Assembly: GCA_025506515.1 (NCBI GenBank)
Contig: JACCIX010000298.1
Span: 1-64,000, forward strand
DNA: 64,000 nt
From: Flaveria trinervia
Lineage: Eukaryota; Streptophyta; Magnoliopsida; Asterales; Asteraceae
Direction: 5' to 3'
Positions 1 to 9,059 of this stretch are shown piece after piece (within the stretch, counting starts at the first letter, position 1; the number at the start of each line of letters is the position of its first letter). Position numbers and translations under genes: made by a program. Below the pieces are notes generated by a model. The model was not told the origin of the DNA, did no database searches, and saw nothing but the letters and a program-made list of their open reading frames with translations.

Positions 1-530
1 GTTAGAGATCTACACAAAAGAGAATCCAAAGCCAATAGAGATGTATGCAAATATTGATATTGCAAGCTTAACAAAAGAAACATTGTTGGAGATGGAAGCT
101 ATGGAAATAAACTAATGATTTCAAGCCAGAGAAAGGAATTGTAGCTGGGAAGTTCAAGTCTTTAGTCAAGACAACTCTTCAAGGACAAGAGCTATAGAAA
201 TAGAAGCCGATGTTCAAGATTAAAGAAGAACCAGAAGATTTCTTTTGTTGAAGACAAAAGCAAATCTTAGGGGAGTATTGTTGGACTCCTAGGAAAGATT
301 AGCATTTTAGTCTTTAGATAAGTTTTATCATAGTTTAGGGACTTATTATGTAATTTGTTTCTTGTTATTAGTATAAATAGGATTTCTTTGTATTTGTGCA
401 GGTTAGACTTTGCAATAGTTCTCTCAATTGCACATTGTAATCCTACTATTATCAAGAGAAACTTTATGAATTTTTTTGATATTGTTTGTGTTGATTAAAT
501 TGTTCATATATTGTCAATTGCTTGATAACA
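1..530 (+). mobile_element. 3' end of Copia-like LTR retrotransposon Z
   Basis: The first 278 bases have no long open frame and look like the untranslated tail of an element. They end in a purine tract (266-277, CTTAGGGGAGTA) placed like a polypurine tract, directly before a TGTTGG LTR start at 279. The LTR appears to run to about 530, where it ends in AACA. A TATA-like TATAAATAG lies at 372-380. The body of the element is outside the window. The 5' LTR is not visible, so the right end is an estimate from the TG...CA rule only. Confidence 0.6.
279..530 (+). repeat. 3' LTR of element Z
   Basis: The repeat begins TGTTGG right after a purine-rich tract and ends near GATAACA. It holds TATAAATAG at 372-380, a plausible core promoter of the LTR. 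There is no second copy in this window for comparison, so the end is uncertain. Confidence 0.5.
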
Positions 531-679
531 ATCATAGATCAATCCATTTAAACCTATCAGTGCCATTGTGAGTAAGAAACATAGAAATAAGCTTGAGATA
601 GGGTAAATTGGAGATGAAGAAATCTTTTGGGTAAGATAATCGGTAAAAAAATTAAAATGAGAGGGTTTGAAGTATTTAT

Positions 680-1607
680 TGTTGGTTTCTTTATGCCCAA
701 GACACATAGAACATTGATGTGGTTAGTACGCCATGATCCAAGTCGGGTCATACCCAATAACAAGCTTAGCAAATACAACATGTATTTAAATTGATGATAT
801 GATCATGCAATTAAATAATTACACCAATTTAGATAATGGGTTTTCTAAATAAATTGAATGTGATAAAGAACAACTTATATGGATATTTTGTTCATGGATA
901 TTATTTATAATGTTATTTAAGTTGGTTGAATAACATCAAATAATAATAGTATGTTTAAGTTTTATAACTAAGAGGTTAATTATACAACTTATAATGCAAC
1001 TAGTTCTCTATTTAGTGGGTGTTTTCAAATGGGGGGAAACCATTTTAAAGACTATATTCAGCCGCCCTGAAGGGGTATTACTAGTCTTTTTGTTGCCTTG
1101 GAAATATACACCCATTTGAACTAGACACACTCTCCCATTTTTCTTCTTTTTTCTTATAGATGCAAGACTTGGTTTTTCTCTCATCTTAGAAGAAACACAA
1201 GGCTAAAAAAAGGGTTTTCAACAGCCACTTCTTGCGATTTGGTGTGAAAATCCTAGCAACAAAGGTGTTTTGCTATAGAGCTTGGGGTATGCAACCTTGA
1301 GAGGACCTCCTTTTGGTGCCATAGTTGTTTTTCTTGGTCAACATCATCCTCCATATCTGTCTTTTGTTGTTGAAAGGTAGTTTATGGCAGCCTCTTTATG
1401 GTTGTCCATATGTATGTTTTATGTTTACATAGCTAGTCTTATTCACATATAAAAGGTCCTTTGTTCTTGGGTTTGTTTGTAACTTTATAATATCAATTTG
1501 AAACTGAAATTTTCAGTTTATAAACTATGTTATAAAGTTTGTTTCCGCTGCGTTTTCACAAAGTTTAAATAGTTAAACTATGTATAATGTTCTAACAAAC
1601 CCCAACA
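680..1607 (+). repeat. 5' LTR of element A
   Basis: About 928 bp, beginning TGTTGG and ending CCCAACA, so the termini form the usual short inverted repeat. The same LTR start, with the words TTCTTTATGCCCAAGA and AAGTCGGGTCATACCCAATA, recurs at 43251 and 49204 on this strand and, inverted, at 52922-53834. The end is fixed by the primer-binding site that follows at 1609. Confidence 0.85.
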
Positions 1608-1608
1608 T

Positions 1609-1621
1609 TGGCATCTAGAGC
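1609..1621 (+). promoter_or_regulatory. Primer-binding site of element A (variant sequence)
   Basis: TGGCATCTAGAGC lies one base after the LTR end. The common plant Copia site, complementary to the initiator methionine tRNA 3' end, is TGGTATCAGAGC. The same variant is found in elements I (44160) and E (34895-34907, minus), so it is a family trait and not a random mutation. Confidence 0.75.
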
Positions 1622-3035
1622 CGGTTATGTGGATAGTTAGCTTGTTTTGTCCTTGAAAAATTCGTTTTATGGGACTTTTAAACCATTTTAGGGGCTGCTA
1701 TATTCATGTATTATGAAACCCCAAACTTTCAAAGTTATATCACACATGCTTGTGATTAAACTTTGAAAGACATGTATGTTGTATTGTTCGTTTATTTGGA
1801 CAAGATAAAACCCGAAATTTCAGTTTTTGTTGGCTGAAATTTCGTGGGTTTTAGTGGGGATTCATTGTTGTTTTGGATTATATGATAATTTTTCATTATG
1901 GTGCATAACCTAGCCCTTGACCTTGTGTATTTGGATGATTGTAATGGTTGTATTTATTCATTCAATTGGGTTGTATAATCGTTTATTTGTGCTTGTTTAA
2001 AGTGTAATTTATTTATTATTGGGATATATTAAATAGATTAGGTACTTTTCATTTTACTAGAAATCTTGTATTAGGATATAATATCTTGTAATATGAAGAT
2101 GTACGCCTTAGAAGCGCAAAGGGAAGACACAAGAGCATGGAGCATTTGGATGTGATTTCAAGTGGGAGGTTCATGGAAGCCTTTGTGTTGCGTTTTGTCC
2201 CTTAGGAATGTCCTATGGACCACACTTGTGATGGCAAACAAGTGTGGCCACTTTAGATGCTATGGTTATGCACTAACATTTAGTTGATTCATGGTTGTTT
2301 TGGTTATGGTATTGTGGTTGATTACTTATATATGATGTTTGCTTTACAATCCTTCAATGATCATAACAAACTATCTAATTGGGCCTTAATCATTAAAAGT
2401 AATAAAAAGGTTATTAATATTGTGTAATGATTTCAAAGATTAAAAGGGTATTAATCAATGTACCATTGGGTATCTTGTATTTGAAAGCATGCAAATATGA
2501 ATACATAGAGTTTTCTAAGTAGAATTATAAAATCTCTAAATATTTTAAAAATAAGATCAACACCATCCTTTTACACAACACTTGAGTCACTCGGGACTCT
2601 TAGTGGGATAACGGTCACCTAACCATTTTGAGGGAACTTGTGACTTGAGGTGAGAATGCCATATTCGTGGGATAAAGGTCACCTAACCGCTTATTTTGGC
2701 AAACTCACATGTGTGTGTAAGTAGGGTGTCTTGATTTGCAAACGATGTCAAATGGATCACTACGATATGGTTTCCAAATGGTGTTGATGGGATTAACATG
2801 CCGACTTTACATATGATGTTTCAAGTCGATCCCATACCTCTAGAAGTTTCAAATGGTTGCAATCATCAATCGTTGACCACCTTATTAATTTAAATCGTGG
2901 GATAAAGGTCACGAAACCACTATTTAAATGTAATGTTGGGTTCTAGATTTTAATATGAAAATGACCTTAAAAGGTATTAATTATTAAAATAACAATATCG
3001 AAAATAGTAAAATTGATCTTTGTTAAATTTTGTAG
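1622..3035 (+). promoter_or_regulatory. Long 5' leader of element A with hairpin and repeated motif
   Basis: About 1.4 kb without a credible ORF between the primer-binding site and gag. A hairpin at 2221-2246 has arms CACACTTGT and ACAAGTGTG around an 8-base loop. The motif GTGGGATAAAGGTCACCTAACC or a close variant occurs three times, at 2603-2624, 2667-2688 and 2897-2918. Both features are also in element E's leader. Long leaders with RNA structure are known from Copia elements, where they hold packaging and dimerisation signals; that role is inferred here. Confidence 0.6.
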
Positions 3036-3946
3036 ATGGCTACCAATAATTATGATAATCATGATAATTCATCCATGTCCGCCCAAGCTTTACGAGCGAT
3101 TCTCCAAAAGGAACATCTAAATCATAACAATTTTATCGATTGGTGTCAAAACTTGAGAATCGTTCTCAAGCAAGAGAAACATCATATGTTTTAGACCACC
3201 CTGTCCTCGATCAACCTAGTGAGGATGATGAGGAGGCCTATAACGATTGGATAAAGTACACTGAGGACTCTGTCCAAGTGTCTTGCCTTATGTTGGCAAG
3301 CATGACTCCGAATCTCCAGAAGGAGTATGAGCATCATGAAGCTTATGACATGATAACCCAACTGAAGGAAACATTCCAACAGCAAGCGAGGGTTGAGCGG
3401 TTCGAAACGGTTCGAGCGCTCATGCATGTCGTATGGATGACAACCAGTCAGTTTCGTCTTATTTACTTAAGATGAAAAGTCACATTGACCGCCTCGAAAG
3501 GCTAAATTGTCCCGTCTCAAAGGAATTGGCCACAGATTTGATCCTCAATGGCCTTACCAAAAGGTTCGAGACGTTCTGTTAACTACAACATGAATGCTTG
3601 GGACAAAAGCATTGGTGAGCTTCACTCTATGCTCAAAACGGCCGAGGCGGCCATGGGTAAAAGGGTTTTACCCTTTCTCACCATTAATGAAGGTGGGAAC
3701 AAGAAAAGGCCTCATCCCGCACCCAAGGCAAGAGGTGCAAAAGGTAAGGGACCCGTAATGGGAAAAGGGAAAGGGGTGGCAAAGGTGCCACCCAAAGCAC
3801 AGGAGACGAGGCAAAAGGTTGCTTCTAATGACCCATGCTTCAAGGGTGGGGAGATTGGACATTGGGCAAGAAATTGTCCTATCCATCTCAAAGTGTTGAA
3901 AGCAAAGAGGGATGTCGGGCAGACCTTAGGTACTATATGCATGATC
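3036..3946 (+). pseudogene. gag: gag of element A (UBN2-type Gag with zinc knuckle), frameshifted
   Basis: The start ATG at 3036 follows the leader and opens with a Asn/Asp-rich N-terminus like the gag of E. The reading frame shifts near 3180, so the 3140-3475 frame carries the next part, and shifts again near 3420 and 3560. The residues SVQVSCLMLASMTP and QQARVERFETVRA belong to the retrotransposon Gag family that forms the cytoplasmic virus-like particle. A basic Lys/Gly-rich stretch precedes a CCHC zinc knuckle at about 3836-3877 whose second cysteine is glycine (CFKGGEIGHWARNC); the same site in E has the cysteine. The knuckle normally binds element RNA. Dead copy. Confidence 0.85.
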
Positions 3947-4530
3947 CATATTGATTTAAACATAATATCCTCCAACACATGGGTATTAGATACCGGATGT
4001 GGAACTCACATTTGCAATTTGTTGCAAGGGTTCAAAAGAAGTAGCAACTTCAACAAAGGGGATGTTAGCCTCTACATGAGCAATGGGGCTAAAGTTTAAG
4101 TTGAAGCCCATGGTGACTACATCTTGAAACTTCCAAATGGTTTGGAAGTAATTTTGAACAATGTTTTGTATACTCCTAGTTTGACTAGGAACATTATTTC
4201 CGTAGCCCTATTAAAACATCTTGGATATGTATTATCATTTATTGGAAATGAAATCCATGTTACTTTGAATGACATGTTTTACTTTAAAGCTATTCCCATC
4301 AATGGTATCTATGAATTGGTTCGTGAAAATACATTGAATGATAGCTTATTGTACCAAACTAGTACCAAGAAACTCAAATCGGATTTGAGTGACAGTTACC
4401 TTTGGCATTGCCGTCTTGGTCATATAAACAAGAAAAGAATACAAACACTACAAAAGAATGGTCTTTTAAAAACAAGTGAATGTGATTCATTTGATGTATG
4501 TGAGTCTTGTTTACAAGGTAAAATGACCAA
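3947..4530 (+). pseudogene. pol: Protease and pre-integrase region of element A pol
   Basis: The aspartic protease active site reads VLDTGCGTHIC (about 3980-4012), so DTG replaces the DSG more usual in plant Copia elements; E has the same form, so this is ancestral. One in-frame stop at 4097-4099 separates the protease from the rest in the same frame. LWHCRLGHINKKR and CESCLQGKM (about 4400-4525) form the HHCC zinc-binding domain before the integrase. The protease would cut the Gag-Pol polyprotein. Confidence 0.82.
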
Positions 4531-5600
4531 AGCACCTTTTAGTGGCAAAGCCGAAAGGGCAAAGGATTTATATGGTATCATACATTCGGATGTATGTGGT
4601 CCTTTTAAACCTATGACAAGGTACAATGAAAGATACTTCATTACCTTTACTGATGACTATAGTGGATATGGGTATGTGTACTTGTTAAGACACAAAGATG
4701 AAGCTTTTGAAATGTTCAAGATCTTTCAAAATGAATTATAAAATCAACTCAATAAGTGAATTAAAATTCTCCGCACCGATAGAGGAGGTGAATACCTGAA
4801 TGATGCTTTTAGGGAGCATCTTAGAAGTTGTGGGATTGTCTCACAACTATCTCCACCGGGAAGACCACGACATAATGGCATGTCCGAGCGGAGAAATGAA
4901 CTCTATTGGATATGGTTCGATCTATTATGGATAGAAGCTCATTACCTCTGTCATTTTGGGGTTTTGCTCTGCTCTCTGCGGCCCGTATTTTGAATATAGC
5001 CCCAACCAAGAAAGTGGAAAGGACACCTTATGAAATATGGCATGGAAAGGTTCCATCATTTTTATATTTGAGGGTGTGGGGGTGTGAGGCTTATGTGAAG
5101 ACTCCCACCTCGAACAAGTTAGAAAGTGGTTGCACTAAGTGTATCTTTATTGGATATCCAAGAGATTCTATGGGATATTGTTTCTATGATCCAATACAAC
5201 AAAAAGAGTTTGTTGCCAAAAAGGGTGAGTTCTTGGAAACCAAGTTCCTTATGGAAGGAACTGGTAGTAGAACTGTGGATCTTGAAGAGGATCAAGAACA
5301 ACAACCTGATACATGTTTGGTTGACACTAGCATTCAACATGAGGATGTTGAAAGTTATCAAATAGTTGATCAATACACAGAAAACGTTCACAGATCTGGT
5401 AGAACTTGTAATCCACCTGAAAGATATGGATTTTTCACTGATGGACGCTATGTGATAGATTCCGATAAACCAATCAAATACCATGATGCGTTGTCCAATT
5501 CGGATTGTGACAAATGGCTGGAGGCCATGAATGTTGAGATGCAAGCTAGGTATGACAATAATTATGGGACTTGGTTATACCACCTCTTAACTCCAAAGTA
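4531..5600 (+). pseudogene. pol: Integrase of element A pol
   Basis: The catalytic core is recognisable: first aspartate in HSDVCGP, second in RTDRGGEY, glutamate in MSERRN, giving the DDE triad of retroviral-type integrases that inserts element cDNA into the genome. Stops interrupt the frame at 4739-4741 and about 4757-4759, then the frame changes near 4890. The 4906-5601 frame holds the C-terminal part, including KCIFIGYPRDSMGY, followed by an acidic linker and the HRSGRTCNPPERYG spacer typical of Copia pol before the reverse transcriptase. Confidence 0.85.
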
Positions 5601-6747
5601 ATTGGAAGTAAGTGGGTTTTCAAGAAGAAAACCGATATGCATGGAAACTTGGATACTTATAAAGCAGACTTGTAGCACAGGGTTTCACTCAAACTCAAGG
5701 GGTTGACTATGATGAAACTTTCTCACCTGTTGCGATGCTAATGTCTATTAGGATATTGTTTGCCATAGCTGCTCATTATGATTATGAGATTTGGCAAATG
5801 GATGTCAAAACGGCTTTCGTAAATGGATATCTTGAGGAAGATGTCTATATGGTTCAGCCTGAAGGTTTTGTCGATCCAAAACATCCTAACAAAGTATGCA
5901 AGTTAAAGAAATCAATCTATGGATTGAAACAAGCATCGAGAAGTTGGAATCACCGTTTTGATGAAGAAGTAATTAAATTTGGATTTATCAAGAACGTTGA
6001 TGAAGCTTGTGTATATAAGAAAGCTAGTGGTAGCTTCATCACTTTCCTAGTATTGTATGTTGATGACATACTACTATTTGGAAATGGCATTCCAACCTTG
6101 GAAGGTGTAAAAACCTGGCTTGGAAGTTGTTTTTCCATCAAGGATCTTGGTGAGGCCGCCTATATTCTGGGAATAAAGATCTATAGGGATAGATCAAGGC
6201 GGTTGATTGGTTTAAATCAAAGTGCATACATTGATAAGATCTTGAAAGTTCAAGATGGAGAACTCTAAGAAAGGTACGATACCTATTCAAAGAGGAACTA
6301 TATTGAGCACGACTCAATGTCCAAGCTCAAAGGATGAGCAAGATAAAATGAAGGCAATCCCATACGCATTTGCTATTGGATCCATCATGTATGCAATGAT
6401 ATGCACTCGGCCGGACGTTTCATGCGCCTTAAGCATGACAAGCCCATACCAGCAAAATCCTGGAAGCAGTCATTGGATGGCTGTTAAGAATATACTTAAG
6501 TACCTAAGGAGGACTATAGATATGTTTTTAATCTATGGATCCGGTGATGAGGAACTCGTTGTAAAAGGTTACACGGATGCGAGTTTCCAAACCAATCGTG
6601 ATGATTCACGATTACAATCAGGATACATTTTCATTCTGAATGGAGGAGCTGTCTCTTGGAAGAGCTCTAAACAGGATGTGGTGGCTTTATCAACTACAGA
6701 ATCTGAAAATGTCGCCGCCTCATTGGCAGCTCAAGAAGCTGCATGGT
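5601..6747 (+). pseudogene. pol: Reverse transcriptase and RNase H of element A pol, truncated by insertion of B
   Basis: KTDMHGNLDTYK (about 5625-5665) opens the reverse transcriptase; a frameshift follows. The 5735-6268 frame has the first catalytic aspartate in WQMDVKTAF and the second and third in LYVDDILLFGN. RNase H follows in another frame (6255-6752) with YTDASFQ and TTESENVAA; the last is TTESEYIAA in E. The reading frame is cut after QEAAWL by the LTR end of element B at 6748. The product would copy element RNA into DNA in the particle. Confidence 0.87.
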
Positions 6748-7738
6748 TGTAAGGATCAGTGATCACAAGTTTGATGTAATAGAGCGTAACGCAGCGGAAT
6801 AAGAACAAGAATTAGACAAATTGTAGCAAGAATATGATACTCGTATGCATTAAGAACAAATACGGTTATAACAAGAGAATATATTTCTGTAAGAAGGAAT
6901 GTTTCTATAATATTGAAAATTTCTGATCAAATCATTCACTATTACAATAGGTTGACACTCCTCATATAGAGTGCAATCCCTGCTGTTATCACGGGAAAGT
7001 GACAACTGGCAGATCTAGTACAAAAATAACTAACTCTTAACAAACTACTGAAATGTTCACAACTACTGAGAACATATCAGAGTGTTAAGTACAAAATATG
7101 AAACTACTGATAAGAAACTACTGAAACTACAACGACTGAAGAACAAGCTCTTCAGTCGTTTTACAAAACTACTTAAAAATATAAAACTACTGATCAGATA
7201 AAACATAAAACTACTGAAAGGTAAAGCGTCACAACTACTGAAGAAGACCTCTTCAGCTGTTGTGACAACGTCTGATACTTTGGTCTTCAGCACTTGTGTC
7301 TTCAGACTTTGTCTTCAGCACTTGTGTCTTCAGACTTTGTCTTCAGCACTTGTCTTCAGACTTTGTCTTCAGCACTTGTGTCTTCAGACTTTGTCTTCAG
7401 CACTTGTGTCTTCAGACTTTGTCTTCAGCACTTGTCTTCAGAATTTGTCTTCAACACTTGTGTCTTGAGACTTTGTCTTCAGCACTTGTCTTCAGACTTT
7501 GTCTTCAGCACTTGTCTTCAGACTTTGTCTTCAGCACTTGTGTCTTCAGACTTTGTCTTCAGCACTTGTCTTCAGACTTTGTCTTCAGCACTTGTCTTCA
7601 GACTTTGTCTTCAGCACTTGTCTTCAGACTTTGTAACCAGCTGTTGTCTTCAGCTGTTGTGGTCTTCAGTAGTTGTTGTGACGTCTGTGGGACTTAAAGG
7701 TTTTTCTGATCCGGCTCATTGGTTCTTTTGGTCCAACA
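6748..7738 (-). repeat. 3' LTR of element B
   Basis: About 991 bp. On the minus strand it starts TGTTGGACC directly after the polypurine tract and ends CCTTACA (plus-strand TGTAAGG), where other copies have CCTAACA. The first 400 plus-strand bases match the partial 5' LTR at 18452-18855 closely. The middle is dense in AACTACTGA words, and 7283-7635 is a tandem repeat. The same LTR family is present at 41840-42499 and, diverged, at 53939-55268. Confidence 0.85.
7283..7635. repeat. Tandem repeat inside the LTR of B (CTTCAGACTTTGT / CTTCAGCACTTG units)
   Basis: Alternating units CTTCAGACTTTGT and CTTCAGCACTTG(TGT) are repeated about 14 times, giving a period of roughly 25 to 28 bases. They are direct repeats without spacers. 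Low-complexity open frames exist here in three plus-strand frames and are artefacts of the array. The related LTR of element F has expanded only the 13-bp unit. Confidence 0.9.
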
Positions 7739-7752
7739 AACTCCCCCTGAAC
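7739..7752 (-). promoter_or_regulatory. Polypurine tract of element B
   Basis: On the minus strand TTCAGGGGGAGTT lies immediately before the TGTTGG LTR start. The same tract precedes the LTRs at 41840 (plus) and 55268 (minus). It would prime plus-strand DNA synthesis. Confidence 0.8.
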
Positions 7753-7775
7753 CAATGCAGCCAAAACCTTTAACT

Positions 7776-8243
7776 TTATTGAGGTCCCACTAATTGTTGG
7801 CAGAATGGTTGGTCTTTTTCCTTCTTGATCAGTTGAGAAGATGACCCATATAAGCACTGGCCTGGGAATGAGTCTCTGATGATTTGGTTGGCAATGTATG
7901 GATGGGAGCTCTGTATTGGGGAATTGGACACTGAGCTGTTCCCCCATCCATGAGACTCATTTCCATGTATAAGCCTGTAGGATTCTCTGGTGTATGCTTT
8001 GAGAAACATAATTTGTTCTTCCATGGTCAGGTTCTCAGCTTCACCATCAAACAATCCTTGACGCCCATACAGCTCTGAGATGTACTTGGCCTGTTTGCCA
8101 TTTTTGAGCTCAATTGTTGTAATCTGTCTGTATGCAAACTCATCAGGATGAGTCCCTTCAAGTAACGGACTGAGCTCATTTTGTTTGAAGTTCTCAAGCC
8201 TCTTGTAAACTAACCCCTTTTTAATAACTCTGTTCTCTAACAT
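7776..8243 (-). CDS. Post-pol ORF of element B, C-terminal segment (unknown function)
   Basis: A 155-codon open frame starting MLENRVIKKGLVYKRLE. I do not recognise a named domain. It is mostly hydrophilic, with ELKNGKQAKYISELYG and LTMEEQIMFLKAYTRESYRL, and no membrane segment. The diverged copy in F (55743-55471) keeps KKGLIYKKLEEIRRNEL and LTMEEQVVFLEAYVRECYRL, so the sequence is conserved as protein between two elements. It lies just before the polypurine tract, in the place where Sireviruses carry an additional or env-like ORF. It is probably the end of one longer protein with the next two segments. Confidence 0.65.
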   Translation of the reverse strand: MLENRVIKKGLVYKRLENFKQNELSPLLEGTHPDEFAYRQITTIELKNGKQAKYISELYGRQGLFDGEAENLTMEEQIMFLKAYTRESYRLIHGNESHGWGNSSVSNSPIQSSHPYIANQIIRDSFPGQCLYGSSSQLIKKEKDQPFCQQLVGPQ

Positions 8244-8255
8244 CTTTTGGGGTGG

Positions 8256-8906
8256 CTATTTAGTCTCATAGGCCTTCTTGAAATCTTCTACAATCTCCCA
8301 GGGTGATACTACAAGGACCACTGTGATCTCTTCATCTACGATCCTTTTTACTTGGCCCTTGTATCTCGAAGGAATGTCTTTCTTTACAATCCTATGAGCC
8401 ACCCTAGGATCAGGCCATACTCTCACCTTTTCCTTCTGATATTGAAATGTGTTGGCAAGGGTGTACAACCTCAGAGCTTCTTTCTTCATACTAATTATTG
8501 ATGACGAAGCAGCATAAGTTTTGTCGATGCTTTTCAACATCTCATCGTCATGAAGCCTTTGCTGCTGCTCTTCTTCAATCTTTACTCTCACAGTTTCCAT
8601 CTGTGAGGTGGGAGTGATGGGCATGGGTTTGGCTTTAGGCAATGTTAGGACTGCAGACAGAGGCAGCCTATCCTCTTCCACATCATCCTCTTCTTCTTCT
8701 TCTTCTAGCCTCAACACCCTTCTCTTCTTCTTCTTGGGTGCATCATCGGCTGTTGGTTTAGAGGGTAAGGGAGTTGGTTTTGTGGGTTGTGGTTGTGGTT
8801 GTTTTGGAGAGGGAATGCTGACAGGCTGAGTTAGCATTTTAGATGTGAGTGTGGCTTTTGAGTGTTTGGCTAGCTCAGTCCTGCTCCCTGCTCCTGCTTC
8901 ATTCAA
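8256..8906 (-). CDS. Post-pol ORF of element B, middle segment (Pro/Lys-rich then acidic)
   Basis: A 216-codon frame with three zones: a Pro/Gln-rich start (about residues 30-60), a basic KKKKRR run that could act as a nuclear signal followed by a Glu/Asp run, and a C-terminal part with VRVWPDPRVAHRI and VVSPWEIVEDFKKAYETK. The homologous region in F is split at about 56001 into two frames and keeps VRIWPDPRVSDRI and VVSPWEIRDDFKRAY. Stop and start lie 13 bases from the next segment, so a single ancestral ORF is likely. Function unknown. Confidence 0.65.
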   Translation of the reverse strand: MNEAGAGSRTELAKHSKATLTSKMLTQPVSIPSPKQPQPQPTKPTPLPSKPTADDAPKKKKRRVLRLEEEEEEDDVEEDRLPLSAVLTLPKAKPMPITPTSQMETVRVKIEEEQQQRLHDDEMLKSIDKTYAASSSIISMKKEALRLYTLANTFQYQKEKVRVWPDPRVAHRIVKKDIPSRYKGQVKRIVDEEITVVLVVSPWEIVEDFKKAYETK

Positions 8907-9059
8907 AGCTTCGACTACTAACCCTTAGTGTATGCTTCAGACGAACGATCTTGGAGGTTATGGCCAAGATACTGTCCCTGGTCCATGATTTAATCTCGAT
9001 CAATGATCTCCCAAGATATTTTGCAATGAATCTGATCATGATCTCTAGTCTCTCTCTTT

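Larger units (their letters stand above)
680..6747 (+). mobile_element. Copia element A, 5' LTR through RNase H, interrupted by element B
   Basis: Order on the plus strand is LTR (680-1607), primer-binding site, long leader, gag, protease, integrase, reverse transcriptase and RNase H. Protease and integrase before reverse transcriptase is the Ty1/Copia order. The coding region stops abruptly at 6747, inside the RNase H end, where the TGTAAGG terminus of minus-strand element B begins. The rest of A, including its 3' LTR, is not found after B, whose far end is itself truncated. Frameshifts and in-frame stops show A is dead. Close relatives are E (27738-35824), I (43251-50074) and G (from 52922). 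Confidence 0.88.

Noticed and set aside
504..781. Minus-strand ORFs of 62-74 codons near the left end
   Set aside because: They run across the end of LTR Z and the start of the LTR of A; similar frames appear in the other LTR copies at 49147-49353 and are not conserved as protein.
7262..7773. Repeat-rich open frames of up to 159 codons
   Set aside because: Same kind of artefact from the LTR array of element B.
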